From the NCBI RefSeq assembly GCF_029537235.1, contig NZ_CP120638.1:3784501-3848500 (forward strand): a stretch of DNA of 64,000 bases, given 5' to 3'. Below are positions 54,001 through 62,484 of the stretch, one piece after another. The stretch is from Rhizobium sp. 32-5/1. GTDB lineage: Bacteria > Pseudomonadota > Alphaproteobacteria > Rhizobiales > Rhizobiaceae. The notes under the pieces are model-generated. The model worked only from the letters and a program-made list of their open reading frames with translations, ran no database searches and was not told the origin of the DNA. Numbering within the stretch: position 1 is the stretch's first letter; each line of letters begins with the position of its first letter. The position numbers were made by a program, and so were the translations under genes.

Positions 54001-56051
54001 TTCCTCCGACGGATCAGGGCATCGACAGCCAAGGTTCCAGAACCTTGCGGCAAAACCATGATAGGATTGATATCGAGTTCGATCAGCTTTGCGGCGTCCG
54101 ATGCGACATAGGATGCGACAGCAGCGACAGCGGCCACGAGCGCTTCGACATCGCCTTTCGGGCTGCCGCGATAGCCGTCGAGCAGTTTCTTGATTTTCAA
54201 GCCGGATATGGCCTCGCGTATGGCATCTTCCGATGTCGGAAGCGTCAAAACGATGGAATCATCGAGCAATTCGACCAGAATTCCCCCGGCGCCGATGGTC
54301 AGCACAGGCCCCGCGACCGGATCGCGCAGCGCGCCGACGATGATTTCCGCGACCGCTTTTCCGATCATTTTTTCGACGAGATAACCGGAAGCAACGGCGG
54401 CCATGCCTTCTGCCGCTTCAAGAACCGCGTCCCGGCTGGCGAGATTGAGTTTTACGGCGCCTGCCTCGGTCTTGTGCGCGACGCCCAGGCCCTTGAGGAC
54501 GACCGGGAAACCAAGCGTTTCGGCAGCGTCAGCAGCGTCAGCCGCCGTAGCGGCCGTGCGCCCATCCGGCACAGAGAGGCCAAAGCCGGCCAGCATCTGC
54601 TTTGCCTCATGCTCCGAGAGCGTAACGATCTCGCCGTCGTCGGCTGCTGTTTTCAGGAGCGGTTCCGGGGCGGGTTTTGCCCAGGCCTTGCCGATGGTGG
54701 CCGAGCTTTCGGCCGCCGCCAGGGCTTCGTCGATGCCGTAAAAGGGCACAACGCCATCAATCATCAGCGAGAGTGCCGTCGCCTCCGGCATGTTTTCGCC
54801 CAGGCTGGCAACGATGCCGGCAACGGCGCCGGTCGCACGCGAGGCGGCGATCACGGCGTCGCAGGTGGTCACCCAGTCGGTGGCATCGCAGCGATCCTGC
54901 CGGGGAAAGTCGAGAATGATGAGGTTCAGCGCGTAATCGCCCTTCATCATGGCCGTGAATGCGGTCGTCTGCTTGTCGCGATTGCCCCAGACGAAGGTAT
55001 GGTAGTCAAGCGGGTTGGCGATCGTCACCATCTCGCCGAGGCTTTCGCGCAGCGGCTGGCGCTGCTCGTCCTTGAGCGCCCGGAACACGGTCTTGCGCTT
55101 GACGCCGGCATCGGCCATCAGCGACGCCTCGCCGCCGGAACAGCTCATGGAGGAGATATCGAAGGTCGCAAGCGGCGGGTGCAGATGCAGCAGTTTCAGC
55201 GTCTCGAGCAGTTCCGGCAGCGTGTTCACACGTCCGATGCCGAGCCGTTCGAGCAGCGCCGAGGAGACGGCGTCATTGCCGGCCAGCGAAGCCGTGTGCG
55301 AGACGGTCGCCAGTTGTGCTGCTTCCGACTTGCCGACCTTCAAGGTCACGACCGGCTTTTTCAGGTCGCGTGCGCGCGTCGCCAGCCGCTCCAGTGCCTC
55401 GATGCTGTCGAAACCCTCTATGTGCAGGCCGACAGCGGTCACGCGGGGGTCTTCGAGTGCGGCGATGGCGAGTTCTGAAAGGCCTGTTTGGGCCTGGTTT
55501 CCGGCCGTCATGATATAGGCGAGCGGCAGCCCGCGCATCTGCATCGAGACGTTGCAGGCGATGTTGGACGACTGGGTGAGGACCGCGACGCCGCGCTCGA
55601 CGCGCTGCATTCCATGCTGGTCCGGCCAGAGCAGGGCGCCGTCGAGCATGTTGATGAAGCCGTAGCAATTGGGACCGACGATTGCCATGTCGCCGGCCGC
55701 CGCAACCAGCGCGTCCTGCAGGTCGCTGCCATCGGAGAGTTCGCTCACAGCCTCGCGGAAACCCGATGCGTAGCAGACGGCGCCGCCTGCCTTGCGGGCC
55801 GACAGGTTACGGATGATCTCGATGGTCAGCGCCCGGTTGACACCGACAAAGGAGGCATCCGGCGAGCCGGGAAGCTCGGCGACGGAATGATAGCACTTGC
55901 GCCCGAGGATCTCGTCGTTCTTCGGATCGACCGGCCAGATCTCGCCGGTGAACCCCATTTTGTCGCACTGCTCGATGACCCGCCGCGCTTCCTTGCCGCC
56001 GAAGACGGCGATGGATCTGGGGCGGATGAGGCGGGAGAGGTCGCGGGTCAT
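53997..56051 (-). CDS. NDP-forming acyl-CoA ligase, fused subunits (acetate-CoA ligase family)
   Basis: A 684-residue protein of the ADP-forming acyl-CoA synthetase family. The N-terminal CoA-binding Rossmann part starts LSRLIRPRSIAVFGGKEARR; succinyl-CoA synthetase-like parts follow, with the phospho-His loop VSHTASLAGNDAV. A C-terminal ATP-grasp domain has GFPVVLKGLGVAHKTEAGAVKLNL. It makes acyl-CoA from acid, CoA and ATP with ADP and phosphate as products, reversibly. Between caiD and an acyl-CoA dehydrogenase, the likely substrate is gamma-butyrobetaine, crotonobetaine or carnitine (inference). E. coli uses an unrelated AMP-forming ligase, CaiC. Stop of the upstream gene lies 1 base before. 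Confidence 0.87.
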   Translation of the reverse strand: MTRDLSRLIRPRSIAVFGGKEARRVIEQCDKMGFTGEIWPVDPKNDEILGRKCYHSVAELPGSPDASFVGVNRALTIEIIRNLSARKAGGAVCYASGFREAVSELSDGSDLQDALVAAAGDMAIVGPNCYGFINMLDGALLWPDQHGMQRVERGVAVLTQSSNIACNVSMQMRGLPLAYIMTAGNQAQTGLSELAIAALEDPRVTAVGLHIEGFDSIEALERLATRARDLKKPVVTLKVGKSEAAQLATVSHTASLAGNDAVSSALLERLGIGRVNTLPELLETLKLLHLHPPLATFDISSMSCSGGEASLMADAGVKRKTVFRALKDEQRQPLRESLGEMVTIANPLDYHTFVWGNRDKQTTAFTAMMKGDYALNLIILDFPRQDRCDATDWVTTCDAVIAASRATGAVAGIVASLGENMPEATALSLMIDGVVPFYGIDEALAAAESSATIGKAWAKPAPEPLLKTAADDGEIVTLSEHEAKQMLAGFGLSVPDGRTAATAADAADAAETLGFPVVLKGLGVAHKTEAGAVKLNLASRDAVLEAAEGMAAVASGYLVEKMIGKAVAEIIVGALRDPVAGPVLTIGAGGILVELLDDSIVLTLPTSEDAIREAISGLKIKKLLDGYRGSPKGDVEALVAAVAAVASYVASDAAKLIELDINPIMVLPQGSGTLAVDALIRRRK

Positions 56052-56052
56052 T

Positions 56053-57213
56053 CTAGGCCCCCAGCGGCCGCAAGAGATCGCGGCTGATGATGTGGCGCTG
56101 GATTTCCGACGTGCCGTCCCAGATGCGCTCGACGCGGGCGTCGCGCCAGAAGCGGGCAAGCGGCAGGTCGTCCATCAGCCCCATGCCGCCATAGATCTGG
56201 ATTGCTTCGTCGGTGACGCGGGCGAGCATTTCGGATGCGTAGAGCTTGGCCGAGGCGATCTCGCGGTTGGCCGGCAGTTTCTGGTCGAGCCGCCAGGCGG
56301 CGGCCAGCGTCAGATAATCGGCGGCATCGATCTCGGTGATCATGTCGGCAAGCTTGAACGACACGCCCTGGTTGGCACCTATCGGCTTGCCGAACTGCTT
56401 GCGCTCGGCGGCATAGGGAAGCGCATAATCGAATACCCGTCGGGCGCGACCGACACAGGTGGCGGCAACGGTGATGCGAGTCGCGTAGAGCCAGTCATTG
56501 GCGATGTCGAAGCCCTTGTGCACTTCGCCGAGAATGGCCGAGGAGGGCAGGCGGCAATCGTCGAAACTGAGGATGCAGTTCTTGTAGCCACGATGGGACA
56601 CACTGTCATAGCCGTTGCGGATTTCGAAGCCCGGCGTGCCGCGATCGACGAGGAAACAGGTGATCTTCTTCTTCGGGCCGCGCGGTGTCTCTTCCTCGCT
56701 GGTGGCGATGAAGACGATGACGAAATCGGCGATGTTGGCATGCGAAATGAAATGCTTGGTGCCGTTGACGATCCAGTCGTCGCCGTCTGGCTTGGCAAAA
56801 CACTTCATGCCGCGCACGTCGGAGCCGGCATCCGGCTCGGTCATGGCGAGCGCATCGAACTTCTCGCCCTTGACGGCGGGGATCAGGTATTTCTCGCGCT
56901 GCTCGTCATTGCAGGCCATCAGGATGCCAGAAGGGCGACCGAAGAAGACGGTGAGGCCCATGGAGCCGCGGCCAAGCTCGCGTTCGACCAGCGTGAACGT
57001 CTGGTGATCAAGCCCGGCGCCGCCGACCTCTTCGGGCATGTTGCAGGCAAAGAAGCCGAGATCCTTGCACTTTCGCGTGATCTCCTGGCCGAGCTCCTTC
57101 GGCACGATGCCGGTGCGCTCGACCTCGTTTTCATGCGGATAGATTTCGGTCTCGACGAAGCCGCGCACGGTCTCGACGATCATCTGCTGTTCTTCGGTCA
57201 GTGCGAAATCCAT
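56053..57213 (-). CDS. Acyl-CoA dehydrogenase, probable gamma-butyrobetainyl-CoA dehydrogenase
   Basis: A 386-residue FAD acyl-CoA dehydrogenase (MDFALTEEQQ start, MTEPDAGSDVRG, YGGMGLMDDLPLARFWRDARVERIWDGTSEIQR). The residue at the usual catalytic Glu position (YEGT) is Asp366 in WDGT; the alternative isovaleryl-type Glu site reads ERKQFG, without Glu there. So Asp366 is the likely base, as in some other subgroups. The neighbours suggest it oxidises gamma-butyrobetainyl-CoA to crotonobetainyl-CoA. First gene of the transcript with the ligase and caiD; a palindromic repeat lies just upstream. Confidence 0.85.
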   Translation of the reverse strand: MDFALTEEQQMIVETVRGFVETEIYPHENEVERTGIVPKELGQEITRKCKDLGFFACNMPEEVGGAGLDHQTFTLVERELGRGSMGLTVFFGRPSGILMACNDEQREKYLIPAVKGEKFDALAMTEPDAGSDVRGMKCFAKPDGDDWIVNGTKHFISHANIADFVIVFIATSEEETPRGPKKKITCFLVDRGTPGFEIRNGYDSVSHRGYKNCILSFDDCRLPSSAILGEVHKGFDIANDWLYATRITVAATCVGRARRVFDYALPYAAERKQFGKPIGANQGVSFKLADMITEIDAADYLTLAAAWRLDQKLPANREIASAKLYASEMLARVTDEAIQIYGGMGLMDDLPLARFWRDARVERIWDGTSEIQRHIISRDLLRPLGA

Positions 57214-57255
57214 CTTACATTCCTCCATATCGTTCCGTGGGTGCGCCTTTGGCGT

Positions 57256-57383
57256 TACCCCTCTGTCCCTTTCGGGACATCTCCCCCTCAAGGGGGAGAT
57301 TGTTCTCTAGCTTCGTGCCCCAAAAGCTGGCGGCTGATCTCCCCCTTGAGGGGGAGATGTCGGCGTAGCCGACTGAGGGGGTA
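57256..57383. repeat. Palindromic intergenic repeat, type 2 (copy G)
   Basis: Inverted ends TACCCCTCTGTCCCTTTCGG and the counterpart finishing CTGAGGGGGTA, both containing ATCTCCCCCTTGAGGGGGAG palindromes. Between the carnitine dehydrogenase stop and the acyl-CoA dehydrogenase start. Confidence 0.87.
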
Positions 57384-57404
57384 GGCGTCCACGAACTCTG
57401 TCGA

Positions 57405-58895
57405 TTACCGCTTCTGCCCCACGCTCCGCCCTACACCCTCGGGCTTCAGCAATCCCGCATACGCCTCCGCAATCGCCGTCACCTTGGCAATCACCTCCGG
57501 CAGGGCTGGCACGGCCTTGCTCGCCTTACTGTCCACATGCAGCAGCATCTGCTCCGCCGTCGCCACCGGCTCGTTGCTTGCCGCATTGTAGATCGTCGAG
57601 AAAATGTGCAGGCGTTTTTCGTCGTAGGACAGAATCTGGCAGGTCGAGTACAGCGCGTTACCGAGCTTGGCTTCGCCCAAGTTCCGGATATGAGTCTCGA
57701 CCGTGTAGTAGCTGTGGCCCTTCTTGACGTAGTCGAGATCGACGCCGATCAGGCGCAGGAGGCCATCCGAGGTGTCGCCGAAGACCTGCAGGTAGCGGTG
57801 CTCCGTCATATGGCCGTTGTAGTCGACCCAGGCGGCGTTGACCTTGGTGTCGAGGATGCGGATCGGCTCGGCATTGCCCAGATCGGTCTGCGGCTTTTCA
57901 GCGTTTGCCCACAGGCTCTGCTCGAAATCGGCTAGCAGCTTGCCGGCACCCCAGCCCTTGCCGCCATCGCCGCTCTTCAGCGCGTGCATGATGCCGACGA
58001 GGTTTTCGTCGCGGATGCGCTCCAGATCGCGGATACCGCGCGCGCCGGACTGGGCGTCGGACTGGGCGGCGATCTTGTCGACAAGTTCGTCATCGAGATC
58101 AACCACGTCCATCAGCTTGGTCCAGGGCCAGGAGAGGCAGGGGCCGAACTGGGCGAGGAAGTGGCGCATGCCGGCTTCGCCGCCGGCGATGCGGTAGGTC
58201 TCGAACATGCCCATCTGCGCCCAGCGCATGCCGAAGGAATAACGGATCACGTCATCGAGCGTCTCGGTGTCGCAGATATCGTCCTTGATCAGCCACAGGC
58301 CTTCGCGCCAGACGGCTTCAAGGAGGCGGTCGCCGACGAAGGCCTCGATCTCCTTGTTGATGATCACGCCCTTCATGCCGATCGGCGCGAGCTTGGCCTT
58401 GGCCTCTTCCAGCGTGGATTTCGCCGTCTTTTCGCCGCCGACGAGTTCGGCGAGCGGAAGGAGGTAGACCGGATTGTAGGGATGGGCGACGAACATGCGC
58501 TCGGGATGCTTCATGTCGCGCTGCAGGTCCGTCGGCATGATGCCTGATGTGGACGAGCCGATCAGAGCCTTCGGGTCGGCTGCCGCATCGATCTGGGTGA
58601 TGACGTTGCGCTTCAGGTCGACCCGCTCGGGCACGCTTTCCTGAATCCAGTCAGCGCCTTGCACGGCCTCTTCAACGCTCTTGACGAAGGTGAGCTTGCC
58701 CTTCGGCGGCAGCGGCGCCATGGTCAGCATGGCATAGGCGCGCTCGGCATTCGCCAGCACCTCGCCGACGATGCGGGTCGCTTCGGGGTGCGGATCGAAC
58801 ATATTGACGTCGATGCCGGCCAGCAGGAAACGCGCCGCCCAGGCCCCGCCGATGACGCCGCCGCCGATGCAGGCCGCCTTGGTGATTTTGGTCAT
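57405..58895 (-). CDS. L-carnitine dehydrogenase fused to betainyl-CoA thioesterase
   Basis: A 496-residue fusion. Residues about 1-325 are a 3-hydroxyacyl-CoA dehydrogenase-like oxidoreductase: Rossmann motif GGGVIGGAWA at 11-20, FVAHPYNPVYLLPL with the catalytic His, and FGMRWAQMGMFETYRIAGGEAGM. Residues about 345-490 are a hot-dog thioesterase with DYNGHMTEHRYLQVF. The first part oxidises L-carnitine to 3-dehydrocarnitine with NAD; the second hydrolyses betainyl-CoA, the product of the BKACE, to glycine betaine. Fused forms are known from Sinorhizobium meliloti. The fusion places the first and last steps of the route in one protein. Confidence 0.9.
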   Translation of the reverse strand: MTKITKAACIGGGVIGGAWAARFLLAGIDVNMFDPHPEATRIVGEVLANAERAYAMLTMAPLPPKGKLTFVKSVEEAVQGADWIQESVPERVDLKRNVITQIDAAADPKALIGSSTSGIMPTDLQRDMKHPERMFVAHPYNPVYLLPLAELVGGEKTAKSTLEEAKAKLAPIGMKGVIINKEIEAFVGDRLLEAVWREGLWLIKDDICDTETLDDVIRYSFGMRWAQMGMFETYRIAGGEAGMRHFLAQFGPCLSWPWTKLMDVVDLDDELVDKIAAQSDAQSGARGIRDLERIRDENLVGIMHALKSGDGGKGWGAGKLLADFEQSLWANAEKPQTDLGNAEPIRILDTKVNAAWVDYNGHMTEHRYLQVFGDTSDGLLRLIGVDLDYVKKGHSYYTVETHIRNLGEAKLGNALYSTCQILSYDEKRLHIFSTIYNAASNEPVATAEQMLLHVDSKASKAVPALPEVIAKVTAIAEAYAGLLKPEGVGRSVGQKR

Positions 58896-58920
58896 GATCG
58901 TTCACCCTTAAGTTTTGTAA

Positions 58921-59077
58921 GACCCCGCCCCAAACCCCTCCCCACAAGGGGAGGGGCTTAACCTGCCGCTCCGATGTCAATCCATCTCGACATCTCAGCT
59001 TGCAGTGCGCTCGACGGGGAGCGCGGGCAGTGCTAAGCGTTAAGCCCTCCCCCTTGTGGGGAGGGTGGGGAGGGGTT
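58921..59077. repeat. Palindromic intergenic repeat, type 1 (copy C)
   Basis: Inverted ends GACCCCGCCCCAAACCCCTC (continuing CCCACAAGGGGAGGGG) and CCCTCCCCCTTGTGGGGAGG (continuing GTGGGGAGGGG). Between the BKACE and carnitine dehydrogenase genes. Confidence 0.85.
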
Positions 59078-59080
59078 TTC

Positions 59081-59983
59081 TCAGCGCTTCACCAGCTTCA
59101 GCTTCTCACGCACCGCAGCCGGTCCGATGATCCTGGCACCCATGCCCTCAATGACGCCGACTGCTTTTTCGACAAGCTGTGCATTGGTGGCGAGCTGGCC
59201 TTTGCCGACATAGAGATTGTCCTCCAGCCCGACGCGGACATTGCCGCCGGCAAGCACGGCCGCTGCCGGATAGGCGAGCGCGTTGCGGCCGATGGAGAAG
59301 GCGGAGAAGGTCCAGTTGGCCGGCACGTTGTTGACCATCGCCATGAAGGTATTGAGGTCATCAGGTGCGCCCCACGGAATGCCCATGCAGAGCTGGATGA
59401 GAACCGGATCCTCGATCAGGCCTTCCTCGACCAGTTGCTTGGCGAACCAGAGATGGCCGGTGTCGAAGGCTTCGATTTCCGGGCGAACGCCGAGTTCGGT
59501 CATCATCTTGGCCATGGCGCGCAGCATCGACGGGGTGTTGGTCATCACGTAGTCGCCGAGCGAAAAGTTCATCGTGCCGCAGTCGAGCGTGCAGATTTCC
59601 GGCAGGCATTCTGCCACATGCGAAACGCGCTCCGTGGCGCCGGCCATATCGGTGCCGTTGGGGTTGAGCGGCAGCGGGCTCTCGACGTTTCCGAAAATCA
59701 TGTCGCCGCCCATGCCGGCCGTGAGGTTGAGCACGACATCGACATCCGCCGAGCGGATGAGGTCGGTGACTTCCTTGTAGAGATCGTTGCGGCGGCTGGG
59801 GGCGCCGGTATCGGGATCGCGCACATGGCAGTGTACGATGGCCGCACCGGCCTTGGCGGCGTCGATGGCCGAGGCGGCAATCTCTTTCGGCGACCGCGGC
59901 ACGTGCGGCGATTTGCCGGCGGTGTCGCCGGAGCCGGTGACGGCACAGGTGATGAAAACGTCGCGATTCATGCTGAGCGGCAT
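59081..59983 (-). CDS. Beta-keto acid cleavage enzyme (BKACE/DUF849), dehydrocarnitine type
   Basis: A 300-residue TIM-barrel zinc enzyme. HCHVRDPDTGAPSRR carries the metal-binding histidines; NLTAGMGGDMIFGN, NFSLGDYVMTNTP and LCMGIPWGAPDDLNTFMAMV are typical of the BKACE family. The reaction is 3-dehydrocarnitine plus acetyl-CoA giving betainyl-CoA and acetoacetate. Its place next to the carnitine dehydrogenase-thioesterase fusion and an AraC regulator matches the S. meliloti and Pseudomonas carnitine loci. Divergent from the regulator gene. Confidence 0.88.
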   Translation of the reverse strand: MPLSMNRDVFITCAVTGSGDTAGKSPHVPRSPKEIAASAIDAAKAGAAIVHCHVRDPDTGAPSRRNDLYKEVTDLIRSADVDVVLNLTAGMGGDMIFGNVESPLPLNPNGTDMAGATERVSHVAECLPEICTLDCGTMNFSLGDYVMTNTPSMLRAMAKMMTELGVRPEIEAFDTGHLWFAKQLVEEGLIEDPVLIQLCMGIPWGAPDDLNTFMAMVNNVPANWTFSAFSIGRNALAYPAAAVLAGGNVRVGLEDNLYVGKGQLATNAQLVEKAVGVIEGMGARIIGPAAVREKLKLVKR

Positions 59984-60091
59984 GGATGTCTCCCTTGTTC
60001 TTGGGGTACATTACGAGCCAAGATCCGATCGGCTGCTTTGCATTTTCAGTTTTATACTATACATTTTCGGCATTCAGATGGAGAGTTTGAC

Positions 60092-61063
60092 TTGCTTGTA
60101 CCGCGCGAAGACACCCAGCATCTCGACGTGCTGCTGCTGCCGGAGACAAACCTCATCCTTGTCGCCTCCGTGGTCGAGCCGCTCAGGGCCGCAAATCGGA
60201 TCGCCGGGCGCACGCTCTACACCTGGACTTTCTTCAGCCCGGACGGCCAACCGATCGAGACGAAGAGCGGCATTCCAATCCCGGTTAGCGGCGCCTTCAA
60301 GCCGCAGAAGGAGACCGATCCGCTGTTCGTCCTGTCGAGTTATAACTGGCGGGTCCATACGAGCGCGCATTTGCGTATGCAGCTTTCGCAGACGGCGCGG
60401 CATCGGAGCCTGATGGCGGGGATAGAGGCGGGGGCGTGGATTTTGGCCGAGACCAGCCTGCTCGACAATGTTTCGGCGACGAACCATTGGGAAGATTTCG
60501 AAGATTTCGCCGCTGCCTATCCGCAGATCACCATGGTGCGCGAGCGTTTCGTCATCGACGGCAAGCGCATCACCACGGGTGGTTCCCTGCCGACGCTCGA
60601 CCTGATGCTCGAACTGATCCGCCGCCAGCACAGCTATTCGCTGGCGCTCGAAGTCTCGCGCCTGTTCATCTACGAGCAGGAGCGCACCCGCGGCGACCTC
60701 CTGCAAGTGCCCGCCATCGGCAATATGCGCATCCTCGATGCGCGGGTGGGGGCTGCCGTCAAGCTGATGGAGGAAACCGTCGAGGCTCCGCTGACGCTGG
60801 CAAAACTGGCGCGTCGCATCGGTGTCGGCGCCCGCCACCTGCAGGATCTTTTCCGCGAAACGATGGGTGTTGCTCCGCATCAACATTATCTGGCGCTGCG
60901 GCTGAACGCGGCACGGCGCAAGGTCATCGAGACGCGCGCGGATTTTGCCGAGATCGCCGCCATCACCGGCTTCAATTCGTCCTCGGCCTTTTCCCGCAGC
61001 TACCGCGCCCATTACCGCGAGAGCCCGAGCGAGACGCGCAAGAGGCTGAAGCTGAAACTCTGA
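60092..61063 (+). CDS. GlxA/AraC-family regulator (CdhR-like)
   Basis: A 323-residue regulator. The N-terminal DJ-1/PfpI-like domain (about 1-190) starts DVLLLPETNLILVASVVEPLRAANRI. The C-terminal AraC domain has LTLAKLARRIGVGARHLQDLFRETMGVAPHQHYLALRLNAARR and FAEIAAITGFNSSSAFSRSYRAHYRESPSETRK. The frame is open far upstream across BKACE, but the real start is best placed at the TTG at 60092, with GGAGAG 7 bases before and the conserved region just after. Divergent from BKACE; probably activates the carnitine genes as CdhR does in Pseudomonas. Confidence 0.85.
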   Translation: MLVPREDTQHLDVLLLPETNLILVASVVEPLRAANRIAGRTLYTWTFFSPDGQPIETKSGIPIPVSGAFKPQKETDPLFVLSSYNWRVHTSAHLRMQLSQTARHRSLMAGIEAGAWILAETSLLDNVSATNHWEDFEDFAAAYPQITMVRERFVIDGKRITTGGSLPTLDLMLELIRRQHSYSLALEVSRLFIYEQERTRGDLLQVPAIGNMRILDARVGAAVKLMEETVEAPLTLAKLARRIGVGARHLQDLFRETMGVAPHQHYLALRLNAARRKVIETRADFAEIAAITGFNSSSAFSRSYRAHYRESPSETRKRLKLKL

Positions 61064-61169
61064 TTCAAGCGCTTCAGGTGCTGATTCAACTGTCGGCGAT
61101 TTTTGATCTCGGATCAACGGCTTATGGACGGTCCCGCAGGAGGAGATTCAGGTTTTCTCAGCTCTGACC

Positions 61170-62348
61170 TCAGTTGCCGCGCGCCCGGATCATGCCCAGC
61201 ATAGCCTCGCCGACCTGGCGCGAAAGCGCGTTTTTCTGCCAGACAAGTGAGAGCGATTGCACATAGTTGGCCTCGAGCCTGACCATGGCCGGCGGGCTCT
61301 GGATGCGGGCGATCGAGCTTTCCGGCAGGACGGAGAGATAACCGTGATTCATGACCATGTTTATGATGACGGGGATCGAATCGACTTCGACCATCGTCAT
61401 GCGGTTGCGCTCCGCCTCGCTCAGCGTCCGCTCCAGAAAGCGTGCCGCCTGCTGGCGAAGGCCGCTCTTCAGGCTCGGAACCGCCATGGGGTTCGACATC
61501 AACAGGCGACGAACGTTGCCGCCGCATTCGGCAAAGATCGCATGCGAACCAGCCAGCGCCAGCGCCGTTTGCGAGATCAGCCGCCCCTCGAAATCGCCGG
61601 GGAAGTCGGCAAGGTCCAGCAGCACGGCATCGAAGCGGCGGCTCTTCAATCCGGCGATCAGTTCGTCGGCCGTGGTGCTGGACACGAACAGCGGCTGGCG
61701 CGGGCGTGTGCGGTGCCACTCCGCCGTCAATGCCGCCAGCATGTGGGCGATTTCGCTTTCCGGTCCAAGCGGCATGACGGAACCCAGCCGCCACGTCGCC
61801 GCCGCGCGGCGGAAACGGTCTCCGGAGGACTGCGACAGCCGGCTCCAGATGTCGATCAGGTCTTCGGCGATCGGAATGGCTGCAAGACCTTCGGGTGTAC
61901 AGGTGATGCCAGAGGCGGAACGCAGCAGCAGCGGGAAGCCGAGCGCACGTTCCAGATCGGCCAGCTGGCGGGTCAGTTGCGGCTGGCCGAGGCCAAGCTG
62001 TTTTGCCGTACTGCGAATACTGCCATTGCGGGCGCAGGCGACAAACCGCTGCAAGATCGTCAGGCCGATCGACGGGACCGTGGCTTTGGGAGCAGGCTGG
62101 CCGGCGACATTGGTCAGCGCCTTCGCGGCCAGGCTCACGGCTGCAAAGTCTTCAAATCGGCGGCGGGCTTCGAGCGTGGGAACGAGATTGCCGCCTTCGC
62201 TACGCACCAGCGGCACAGAAATCGCCGCCTCCAAACGCTTCAGGGCTGCGCTGACGCTGGTCACCGGGCGGCCGGTGCGTCGTGCCGCCTTGCGGATGCC
62301 GCGCTCCTCCAGCACGGCATGCACGATCGTCAGGGTCGCTATGTCCAT
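61170..62348 (-). CDS. LysR-type regulator with two N-terminal HTH domains
   Basis: A 392-residue regulator, about 90 longer than usual. A first LysR-like HTH spans about residues 3-65 (TIVHAVLEERGIRKAARRTGRPVTSVSAALKRLE). A second, canonical one spans about 95-155 (LQRFVACARNGSIRSTAKQLGLGQPQLTRQLADLE). Then comes the effector-binding domain (MVEVDSIPVIINMVMNHGYLSVLPES). The ATG at 62348 is used since the first HTH begins immediately. Divergent from the ammonia-lyase-like gene at 62485, so it probably controls that gene. Confidence 0.85.
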   Translation of the reverse strand: MDIATLTIVHAVLEERGIRKAARRTGRPVTSVSAALKRLEAAISVPLVRSEGGNLVPTLEARRRFEDFAAVSLAAKALTNVAGQPAPKATVPSIGLTILQRFVACARNGSIRSTAKQLGLGQPQLTRQLADLERALGFPLLLRSASGITCTPEGLAAIPIAEDLIDIWSRLSQSSGDRFRRAAATWRLGSVMPLGPESEIAHMLAALTAEWHRTRPRQPLFVSSTTADELIAGLKSRRFDAVLLDLADFPGDFEGRLISQTALALAGSHAIFAECGGNVRRLLMSNPMAVPSLKSGLRQQAARFLERTLSEAERNRMTMVEVDSIPVIINMVMNHGYLSVLPESSIARIQSPPAMVRLEANYVQSLSLVWQKNALSRQVGEAMLGMIRARGN

Positions 62349-62484
62349 TGGTATCTGCAGCTCATGAATAATCCAGATGGTCAGGCAAACGATGTTCGGA
62401 TTATGGCATCTTGTGTTCTGTCTTTGGGATATATCACAATCGACCGGAAAGCGAATAGCATGCCGGCAACGGGGTAACGACGGC

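Noticed and set aside
59000-60091. Long N-terminal extension of the GlxA/AraC regulator
   Set aside because: The extension crosses a repeat and is antisense to BKACE; the TTG at 60092 has a ribosome site and begins the conserved domain.
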